From the NCBI GenBank assembly GCA_035711465.1, contig DASTCC010000138.1, forward strand, positions 1 through 9,403: DNA of 9,403 nt, written 5' to 3'. Shown piece by piece: positions 1 to 5,741 of the stretch. The translations under genes were made by a program, and so were the position numbers. Within the stretch, counting starts at the first letter, position 1. Every line of letters begins with the position of its first letter. The DNA comes from DASTCC01 sp035711465. GTDB lineage: Bacteria; Acidobacteriota; Vicinamibacteria; Vicinamibacterales; SCN-69-37. The notes under the pieces were generated by a model. It ran no database searches. It had not been told where the DNA came from and worked only from the letters and a program-made list of their open reading frames with translations.

Positions 1-2
1 GG

Positions 3-428
3 TCCGGCGAGCGGCGGTATATCGCCATCGCGCAGATGGTCAAACGCCTTACGCCTGAAAACAGCGTCATCTTCTCGATGCAGCACAGCGGATCGATTCG
101 GTATTACGGCGAGCGGATGACGCTGCGCTTCGACTGGCTCGATCCGGAATGGCTGGATCGCGCGGTCGCGTGGCTCGCCGAGCGCGGCGCGCATCCGTAC
201 CTGATCGCAGAACCATGGGAAGTCGACGACGTCCGGAAGCGGTTTGCGGGCACCGTGACCGTCGAGCGGCTGCTTGATCCGCCGCTCGCGATCTACGAAG
301 AACCCAACATCCTTTACATGTTCGACCTGGTTGGTCCGCCACCGACCCCCACCGCCGGCATTCGCGGCGTCGATGCCGGCTTTAGGGCGATTCCGCCAAC
401 GCCGGCACCCGGGCTGCGGCTTCGCTGA
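3..428 (+). CDS. C-terminal part of a GT39-like membrane glycosyltransferase (5' truncated)
   Basis: The frame is open from base 3 to a TGA at 426-428 and gives about 141 residues, so the true start lies left of the window. The visible part is soluble and has no membrane helix. It carries a block reading TPENSVIFSMQHSGSIRYYG, then TLRFDWLDPEWLDRAV and PYLIAEPWEVDDVRKRF. I recognise this pattern from the C-terminal periplasmic tail of large acidobacterial GT39-type proteins (dolichyl-phosphate-mannose mannosyltransferase-like), which follows their multi-helix membrane domain. Such enzymes transfer sugars from polyprenyl-phosphate donors at the cell envelope. The last ~30 residues are low-complexity Pro/Gly/Arg and may not belong to the conserved fold. 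The ATG at 36 is an internal methionine, not a supported start. The family call rests on pattern memory of the tail alone, because the catalytic part is outside the window. Confidence 0.6.
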   Translation, partial: SGERRYIAIAQMVKRLTPENSVIFSMQHSGSIRYYGERMTLRFDWLDPEWLDRAVAWLAERGAHPYLIAEPWEVDDVRKRFAGTVTVERLLDPPLAIYEEPNILYMFDLVGPPPTPTAGIRGVDAGFRAIPPTPAPGLRLR

Positions 429-684
429 ACGAGATCGGCGCTGCCACGAAGGGTTGGCGCTGGTCGTCCCGGACTCGTTTGCTGCCGACCCGTACGCCTC
501 GATCGAATCCGAGGTGACGCGCGTCAGTTCGTTCCGGGGCACCCGCCGGCACCCGTGGGACCCGACGGCGCCGACCACCAGTCGGGACTGTTGAAACGCC
601 CTCTAAGATCCGGTGTCGGTCGATCACCGCGGCACGGCGACAAACGGCCGTCAGAACATCACCGTGATCGGAGCGGCATGTCAC
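429..684. other. Intergenic gap between convergent genes, no supported gene
   Basis: This stretch separates the glycosyltransferase stop from the stop of the minus-strand ChrB gene. No ORF with a believable start and ribosome site lies in it. One + frame (427-594) stays open with mostly G/C third positions but has no start of its own. A loose inverted repeat, CGATCAC at 621-627 with GTGATCG at 664-670, could form a long-looped stem near the convergent 3' ends. It has no T-run, so I do not call a terminator. Confidence 0.5.
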
Positions 685-1680
685 TCATCGCCGGGCGCGG
701 GCCCGAGCGCGACGACCGGAGCGCGCGCCGGCAGCAGGCAGCCTGCCGCCGAAGGACGCGAAGAGCGCGTCGAAGATCGGCAGCGCCGCCGTCACGCGCG
801 CGGACGAGTCGGGATGCGCCGCCGAGAGGCCGTCGACGAGGCGCTGCACGCCCGCGGCATCGGCGCGGCCAAACTTCCCGTCCTTGAGATCGAGGTCGTG
901 CACGATCTCCGCGAGCTGATGCAGCGCCGCGTCGTTCAATCCGAGCCGGGCGCACATCGTCTCGAACGAGCACCGATCGCCCTCGTGGGTGAAGTCGGCG
1001 CCGATCATGTCGAACGACTTCTCGTCCTGCCGTACCGCACCGCCGGCCGGGTCGACGAATCTGAATCGCGCCGCCGGATCGACGAAGCGCCGGACCAGCC
1101 AGGCGGTGGCCAGCCTGTCGATATGCGGATCGCGCCTCGTCACCCAGACGCGGCCCTCGAGATCGGTCCGCTTCGTCGCGCCGCGACGAGCGGTGCCGGG
1201 CGACGGACGAAGCCGCTTCTTGATGGCGGCCATGAGCGTCTGGACCTCCGCACCCAGTTCCGAGTTGAAGAAATCGAGCCGCGCCGCCTGCTCGGCGAGG
1301 CGCTGGACGCGGGCGAGATTGGCGTCGGCGCCCGACGTCCGACGCCGGCGCAGAGCGTCGAGCTGCGTCTCGAGCGCCGTCCTGATCGGCATGAAGCGCG
1401 AGCGCGCATCGTCCAGGAACCGCGCGCGAAGATCGTTCGCGGCCGCGTCGCCGATGAACTCGGCGCGGCAGACCGAGGCTTCGCCGCCGCCGGCCACGGC
1501 TTCCTGCGCGATCCACTGGAAGTCCTCGAGGCACTCCGGTCGATCTGGCAGGACATAGACGGAGTTCTTGAGCGGCAGCGCGCCGACCTGCGCGAGACGG
1601 CGGCGGACCTGGGCGCGCAGATAGAGCGGCCGGGCCGGCAACTGGTGGACGAGGAGCAGCCATCTGGCGGACGCGGTCAC
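685..1680 (-). CDS. chrB: ChrB-type chromate resistance / chromate-responsive protein
   Basis: The product is 331 aa from a GTG at 1680-1678, ending in TGA at 687-685. Residues ~5-160 match the ChrB N-terminal domain: it opens with RWLLLVHQLPARP, then LRAQVRRRLAQVGAL and a VYVLPD strand, followed by a charged helical stretch. Residues ~176-310 are the ChrB C-terminal domain, with WVTRRDPHIDRLATAWLVRR, FVDPAARF, and GADFTHEGDRCSFE. In characterised systems ChrB senses chromate and controls the chr operon, which includes the efflux pump ChrA; some homologs are annotated only as chromate resistance proteins. The GTG start is chosen because family members begin a few residues before the RWLLL-like strand. 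In-frame ATGs at 1722 and 1764 would add a tail unlike the family and run through the palindrome. No Shine-Dalgarno precedes the GTG. The last ~20 residues are an Arg/Ala-rich tail. No chrA gene lies in the window, and the gene is head-to-head with ADOP permease 1. Confidence 0.82.
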   Translation of the reverse strand: MTASARWLLLVHQLPARPLYLRAQVRRRLAQVGALPLKNSVYVLPDRPECLEDFQWIAQEAVAGGGEASVCRAEFIGDAAANDLRARFLDDARSRFMPIRTALETQLDALRRRRTSGADANLARVQRLAEQAARLDFFNSELGAEVQTLMAAIKKRLRPSPGTARRGATKRTDLEGRVWVTRRDPHIDRLATAWLVRRFVDPAARFRFVDPAGGAVRQDEKSFDMIGADFTHEGDRCSFETMCARLGLNDAALHQLAEIVHDLDLKDGKFGRADAAGVQRLVDGLSAAHPDSSARVTAALPIFDALFASFGGRLPAAGARSGRRARARARR

Positions 1681-1694
1681 GGGATGTATGAAAA

Positions 1695-1710
1695 TATAGC
1701 AATTGCTATA
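1695..1710. promoter_or_regulatory. Perfect 16-bp palindrome, candidate operator in the chrB/ADOP divergent region
   Basis: TATAGCAATTGCTATA reads identically on both strands and sits in an AT-rich island inside otherwise GC-rich DNA, 15 bases before the chrB GTG and 41 bases before the ADOP 1 ATG. A further half-site, ATTGCTA, recurs at 1721-1727, exactly 19 bases from the copy at 1702-1708. Its size, symmetry and position fit a dimeric repressor site able to control both divergent genes. The binding protein is unknown. ChrB itself is one candidate, and a PadR- or MarR-type regulator elsewhere is another. Confidence 0.55.
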
Positions 1711-1731
1711 CGGCCACGCCATTGCTAGATT
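1703..1731 (+). promoter_or_regulatory. Candidate sigma-70 promoter for ADOP permease 1
   Basis: TTGCTA at 1703-1708 and TAGATT at 1726-1731 are separated by 17 bases; each matches its consensus at 4 of 6 positions. The -35 box lies inside the right half of the palindrome, so a bound regulator would block it. The predicted start of transcription, about 1738, leaves a very short leader before the GGAGG at 1739-1743. Confidence 0.35.
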
Positions 1732-1738
1732 TGCGGGC

Positions 1739-1743
1739 GGAGG
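1739..1743 (+). promoter_or_regulatory. Ribosome binding site of ADOP permease 1
   Basis: GGAGG is followed by 7 bases and the ATG at 1751. This strong, well-spaced site fixes the start of the permease. Confidence 0.7.
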
Positions 1744-1750
1744 CTGACCG

Positions 1751-4168
1751 ATGTGGACTGACATCCGGCAGGCCCTGCGGACGCTGCGGCGGTTCCGTCC
1801 CTACACCATCGCCGCCGCGTTGACGCTGGCGGTCGGCATCGGCGCGGCGACCGCGGTGTTCAGCATCATCGACGCGACGCTGCTGCGGTCGCTGCCCTAC
1901 CGCGATCCGGATCGGCTCGTCGCGCTCCGCACCGACGTCGCCGCGGCCGCGGGCACCGCCCAGGTGCTGCCGCCGTCGCAGATCGAGCTGGTGACGTGGC
2001 GCGCGAGCACGCGCCTCGAAGGCGTCGAGGCCGCGGAGCTGCGCACCGTCGCCCTGACCGGCCACGGCGATCCCGAGGTCATTGACACCAGCGCGATCAC
2101 GAGCGGACTCCTGCCGCTGCTCGGCGCCGCACCGGCGATCGGCCGCCTGTTCACCGACGCCGAAGAGCGGCAGAACGCCGCCGTCGTCATTCTCTCGCAG
2201 GCGCTCTGGCAACGCCGCTTCAACAGCGATCCGAACGTGCTCGGGCAGTCGATCGTGCTCGGCGGCCGCGCGCACACGGTTATCGGCGTCATGCCGCGCG
2301 ACTTCCAGTTCGTGTTCGATGCCTCGACGGCGTGGACGCCGCTCAATCCCGTGATCGATCCGGCGCGGCAGGCCAATCGCCTGATGTCGGCGGTGGCACG
2401 TCTGCGACCGGACGCGACGCTGTCGCAGGCGCAGGCCGAGCTCGCCGCGCTGAGCGCGCCGCTCGCGACCCAGTTCCCCGTCGGCCACAGCCAGGCGACG
2501 CCGATCGTCGAAGGGCTCCGCGACAGCCTCTTCGGCTCGCGCGCGCCAGCGCTGCGGATGCTGGGACTCGCCGCGCTGGCGCTGCTTCTCCTCGCCTGCG
2601 CGAACGTCGCCAACCTGACGCTGAACCATCTGCTCGTCCGTCAGGGTGAGCTGGCGATGCGCTCGCTCCTGGGCGCCGGCATCGGGCGCATCCTCCGGAT
2701 GCTGATGGTGCAGACGGGTGTGCTCGCCGCGGCCGGCGGCGCGATCGGCATCGGCATCGCCGCGGCCGTGCTGCCGTCTCTCCTGAATCTCTACAACTCC
2801 GGGGGCGCCGTCGCGGTGACGCTCGGTCTCGACTGGCGCGTGCTGTCGATTTGCGCGGCGACGATCGGCGGCACGACGCTCGTGTGTACGCTGCTGCCCG
2901 CCGTCCGGATCCACAGGGCCGCGGCGCGCGGCGACGGGCTCCGACTGGCGGCCACCCGCGTCAGCGCCGGGCGCGCAGAACGACGCGTGCGGGCGACGCT
3001 CGTGTGCGCGCAAATCGCGCTGGCGATCGCGCTGCTGTGCACGTCCGGCGCGCTGGTCAAGAGTCTCACCGCGGTGCTGTCGGTCGCCCCCGGCTTCACC
3101 GCGAATCGGGTGCTGACGATGCAGATGATGCTGCCGCCGGCGCTGTACCCGGACGTGCCGGCGCGCGCGCAGTTCGTCGAGCGCATGCTCGATCGCGTCC
3201 GTGAGGTGCCCGGCGTCGTCGCGGCCGGCACGACGCAGTCGACGTTCCTGCCCAACCAGGGGATGCTCACGTTCATGTTCGTCGAGAACGTCACGCTCGA
3301 GAACGCCGACCGCGCCGCGATCCGCCACATCACGCCCGGCTACTTCGACGCCCTGCGCGTGCCGATCGTCGAGGGGCGCGCCATTGACGTGCGCGACCGG
3401 ATCGGCACCCAGCCGGTCTGCATGGTGAGCGCGTCGTTCGCGAAGCTGTACTTTCCCAATGGCAGCGCCGTCGGCAAGCGCGTCCGTCGAGCCCGCAACA
3501 CCGTCGTGTGGATGACGATCGTCGGCGTCGCCGCCGACGTCATGGATGTCGGGCTGGTGACGCCGCCGCTGCCGATGCTCTATGTGCCCTACCTGCAGGA
3601 CAACACGGCGACGGCACGGATCAGCCTCGTCGCCCGGACACAGGGTGATCCGGCGAGACTTGCGGTGGTCGTGCGCCAGGCGATCTGGGACGTCGATCGC
3701 AATCAGCCGATCTCGCGCATCGCGCCGCTCGACGCCGTGCTGCTCGAAGGCGCCAGCGCCGAACGCTTTCGCGCGCTGCTCGTCGGGCTGTTTGCCGCCG
3801 CCGGCGTGCTGCTCGCCATCGTCGGCATCTACGCGATGACGGCCGCGTCGGTGACGGCGCAAACGTGGGAGTCGAGCCTCCGTATCGCGCTCGGCGCGCG
3901 GCCGTGGCGCATCGGCCTCGGCGTGATCCGCGATGCGTCAATACAGGTGCTGGCCGGCAGCGCGCTCGGGCTCGCCGCGTTCTGGTCGCTCCAGCGGCTG
4001 ATCTCCGGGCTGCTCTTTCAGACGTCGGCGATGAACGGCACGGTCATCGTCGCGTCGGTCGCCGGCATGACGCTGCTCGCGCTTTCGGCCGCGGCGCTGC
4101 AGGCGCGGCGACTGACCTCGGTGTCGCCGGTCCTCGGACTCCGCGGTCCGGATGCCGTGAACACGTGA
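1751..4168 (+). CDS. ADOP-family permease 1 (FtsX/MacB-like, duplicated)
   Basis: The product is 805 aa and shows the duplicated orphan-permease layout. A helix at ~18-40 (AAALTLAVGIGAATAVFSII) precedes a MacB-type periplasmic domain at ~45-260. An FtsX core follows, with helices at ~268-291, 317-343 and 362-384. Then the unit repeats: helix ~415-436, periplasmic domain ~440-665, and helices ~675-697, 730-750 and 764-786. That makes eight predicted helices. Family-typical pieces include SLPYRDPDRLVAL, LLACANVANL, and the cytoplasmic coupling segments RQGELAMRSLLGAG (297-310) and WESSLRIALGARP (706-718). The second coupling segment departs from the usual EIG-type sequence. No ATP-binding subunit is adjacent, as is normal for the family. 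Substrates are unknown; relatives of MacB export peptides or lipids or transmit force to the envelope. It starts at a well-placed GGAGG and is divergent from chrB. Long minus-strand ORFs across it are codon-bias shadows. Confidence 0.9.
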   Translation: MWTDIRQALRTLRRFRPYTIAAALTLAVGIGAATAVFSIIDATLLRSLPYRDPDRLVALRTDVAAAAGTAQVLPPSQIELVTWRASTRLEGVEAAELRTVALTGHGDPEVIDTSAITSGLLPLLGAAPAIGRLFTDAEERQNAAVVILSQALWQRRFNSDPNVLGQSIVLGGRAHTVIGVMPRDFQFVFDASTAWTPLNPVIDPARQANRLMSAVARLRPDATLSQAQAELAALSAPLATQFPVGHSQATPIVEGLRDSLFGSRAPALRMLGLAALALLLLACANVANLTLNHLLVRQGELAMRSLLGAGIGRILRMLMVQTGVLAAAGGAIGIGIAAAVLPSLLNLYNSGGAVAVTLGLDWRVLSICAATIGGTTLVCTLLPAVRIHRAAARGDGLRLAATRVSAGRAERRVRATLVCAQIALAIALLCTSGALVKSLTAVLSVAPGFTANRVLTMQMMLPPALYPDVPARAQFVERMLDRVREVPGVVAAGTTQSTFLPNQGMLTFMFVENVTLENADRAAIRHITPGYFDALRVPIVEGRAIDVRDRIGTQPVCMVSASFAKLYFPNGSAVGKRVRRARNTVVWMTIVGVAADVMDVGLVTPPLPMLYVPYLQDNTATARISLVARTQGDPARLAVVVRQAIWDVDRNQPISRIAPLDAVLLEGASAERFRALLVGLFAAAGVLLAIVGIYAMTAASVTAQTWESSLRIALGARPWRIGLGVIRDASIQVLAGSALGLAAFWSLQRLISGLLFQTSAMNGTVIVASVAGMTLLALSAAALQARRLTSVSPVLGLRGPDAVNT

Positions 4169-4210
4169 TGTGACGAGACCGCTTTGCAGCATCGATGGCG
4201 CCGCGGCGCG

Positions 4211-4241
4211 TTGCCAGGGCCTGGCGGACGAATGTTACGAT
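4211..4241 (+). promoter_or_regulatory. Candidate promoter of the M24 peptidase, with internal dyad
   Basis: TTGCCA at 4211-4216 matches the -35 consensus at 5 of 6. TACGAT at 4236-4241 matches the -10 at 4 of 6 and is preceded by an extended -10 TG at 4233-4234. The 19-base spacer is long, but extended -10 promoters tolerate this. A near-perfect dyad, GCCAGG-G-CCTGGC at 4213-4225, overlaps the -35 and could be an operator. The 109-base gap between permease and peptidase supports a separate promoter. Confidence 0.35.
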
Positions 4242-4267
4242 CCGTCCCACTGACCCAGGCCAGCTTC

Positions 4268-4272
4268 GGAGG
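4268..4272 (+). promoter_or_regulatory. Ribosome binding site of the M24 peptidase
   Basis: GGAGG lies 5 bases before the ATG at 4278. It supports that start, which also begins a good signal peptide. Confidence 0.65.
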
Positions 4273-4277
4273 TCCAG

Positions 4278-5681
4278 ATGCTGTCATTCGCTCGTGTGCT
4301 TCCAGGCGCCGCGATCGTCGCGGTGCTGCTGTCAACCGCGCCCGCCGCCCGCCAGGCGTCCTCGCCCGAACGCCCCTTCGGCACGCTGCGCGAACAGGCG
4401 GCGATGCAGCAGGAATGGCTGCGGAAGCGGCTCGACACCGTCCTGCCCGCGCTGATGCGCAAGCACGGCATCGACATGTGGGTGATGCCGATGCGCGAGT
4501 ACAACGAAGACCCGGTGTTCTGGTCGATCACCGCGCCCGAGACGTTCGCGGCGCGGCGCCGCACCATCTACGTGATGTTCGACAAGTGCGCCGCGACGAA
4601 GGCCCCGGTGCAGACCTCGTGCGTCGAGCGGATCGCGCTCGGCGGCACGTCGCAGGGCGGCGTCTTCGAGGCGCGCAGCTCGATGAAAAAGGTCGACGCC
4701 GCCGTCGGCGGCCGCCAGGCCGAGCTCTGGGGCGACGAGCAGTGGCAGGCGCTGAAGCAGGTGATCGAGGAGCGAACGCCGCTCGTCATCGGCATCAACA
4801 AGTCGACGGTCTTCGCGTTCACCGACGGCCTCTCGAGCGGCGAGCTCGAAGGCATGTCGGCAGCGCTCGGGCCGACGTGGACGTCGAAGTTCAAGAACGC
4901 CGAAGGGCTCCCGCTCGAGCTCATCGCCTCGCGGCTTCCCGAAGAGGAAGCCTTCTTCGAGAAGATGAACGCGCTCGTCTGGCAGATGACGCAGACGATG
5001 TTCTCGGATCAGGTGATCGTGCCGGGCAAGACACGGACCAGCGATCTCGTCTGGTGGTGGCGGCAGCGCGTGAACGATCAGGGCCTCGACACGTGGTTCC
5101 AGCCGAGCGTCTCCATCCAGCGCCGCGGCGTCACCAACCTCGGCGCCGATCCGATCATCGAGCCCGGCGACGTGCTCCACTGCGACGTCGGCATCACCGT
5201 CGCCCGCCTCAACACCGACACGCAGCACAACGCCTACGTCCTTCGCCCGGGCGAAACCGACGCCCCCGAGGGCCTGCGTCGTGCCCTCGCCAATGCCAAC
5301 GCGATGCAGGATTTCTCGATGGAAGAGATCCGCCCGGGCCGCACCGGCAATGAGATCCTTCTCGCCGTCCGCAAGCGGATGATCGAGCGCGGCATCAACG
5401 GCACGATGTACTCACACCCGATCGGTATCAACGGCCATGGCGCCGGCCCGCTGATCGGCCTCTGGGACTACCAGGACGGCGTCCCCGGCCGCGGCGACGC
5501 GAACGTGATCCCGTCGATGTGGTACTCGATCGAGCTGCAGGCGACGACGCCGGTGCCGGAGTGGAACAACCAGCCGGTGCGCATGGCGCAGGAAGAAGAC
5601 ATGATCATCGACGCCGCCGGCAGGACACGTTGGGCTCACAAGCGGCAGGACCGGCTCTTTCTCGTCAAGAGCTCGCGCTAG
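4278..5681 (+). CDS. Secreted M24-family metallopeptidase (Xaa-Pro aminopeptidase-like)
   Basis: The product is 467 aa. Residues 1-~24 form a signal peptide: a basic start, a hydrophobic run PGAAIVAVLLSTAPA and Ala-rich cleavage options. There is no lipobox Cys, so the enzyme is likely periplasmic or exported. Residues ~35-215 form a creatinase/prolidase-like N-terminal domain (MRKHGIDMWVMPMREYNEDP). Residues ~220-450 form the pita-bread catalytic domain. By alignment to E. coli PepP motifs, the five metal ligands are D303 and D314 (the same 11-residue spacing), H380, E419, and E439 (E440 possible); H387 matches the proton-shuttle His. The first Glu sits in SIELQATTP instead of the usual EPG-type motif. 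The expected reaction is metal-dependent release of N-terminal residues next to proline, or dipeptide cleavage; exact specificity cannot be read from sequence. The gene follows ADOP 1 by 109 bases and has its own candidate promoter. It converges on ADOP 2. Confidence 0.87.
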   Translation: MLSFARVLPGAAIVAVLLSTAPAARQASSPERPFGTLREQAAMQQEWLRKRLDTVLPALMRKHGIDMWVMPMREYNEDPVFWSITAPETFAARRRTIYVMFDKCAATKAPVQTSCVERIALGGTSQGGVFEARSSMKKVDAAVGGRQAELWGDEQWQALKQVIEERTPLVIGINKSTVFAFTDGLSSGELEGMSAALGPTWTSKFKNAEGLPLELIASRLPEEEAFFEKMNALVWQMTQTMFSDQVIVPGKTRTSDLVWWWRQRVNDQGLDTWFQPSVSIQRRGVTNLGADPIIEPGDVLHCDVGITVARLNTDTQHNAYVLRPGETDAPEGLRRALANANAMQDFSMEEIRPGRTGNEILLAVRKRMIERGINGTMYSHPIGINGHGAGPLIGLWDYQDGVPGRGDANVIPSMWYSIELQATTPVPEWNNQPVRMAQEEDMIIDAAGRTRWAHKRQDRLFLVKSSR

Positions 5682-5741
5682 AGCTTTGTCAACTTGGAAC
5701 TCAGAACGTAACGGTTAAGTTGGCGCGATCGCGCGAAGCGC
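5682..5741. other. Convergent 3' junction with stem-forming repeats, possible shared terminator
   Basis: Only 60 bases separate the M24 peptidase stop from the ADOP 2 stop. CAACTT at 5690-5695 pairs with AAGTTG at 5717-5722. GGCGC at 5722-5726 pairs with GCGCC at 5738-5742, around the palindrome GCGCGATCGCGC (5723-5734). Neither stem is followed by a clear T-run on either strand, so a bidirectional terminator is possible but not shown. Confidence 0.25.

Noticed and set aside
613..1728. 371-residue open frame on the plus strand opposite chrB
   Set aside because: The minus strand encodes both ChrB domains with clear motifs. This frame is an Arg/Glu-rich mirror with no recognisable fold.
1678..1764. 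Longer chrB starts at ATG 1722 or ATG 1764
   Set aside because: They would add an N-terminal tail unlike ChrB proteins, run through the palindrome, and in the second case overlap the ADOP 1 start. The GTG at 1680 fits family length.
1706..3862. 718-residue open frame on the minus strand across ADOP 1
   Set aside because: It is antisense to a clear permease, is dominated by Arg/His/Asp/Ala, has no domain pattern, and arises from G/C-biased third positions of the real gene.
4332..5228. 298-residue minus-strand frame across the M24 peptidase
   Set aside because: It is antisense to a gene with all metal ligands and a signal peptide; its composition is typical of a codon-bias shadow.
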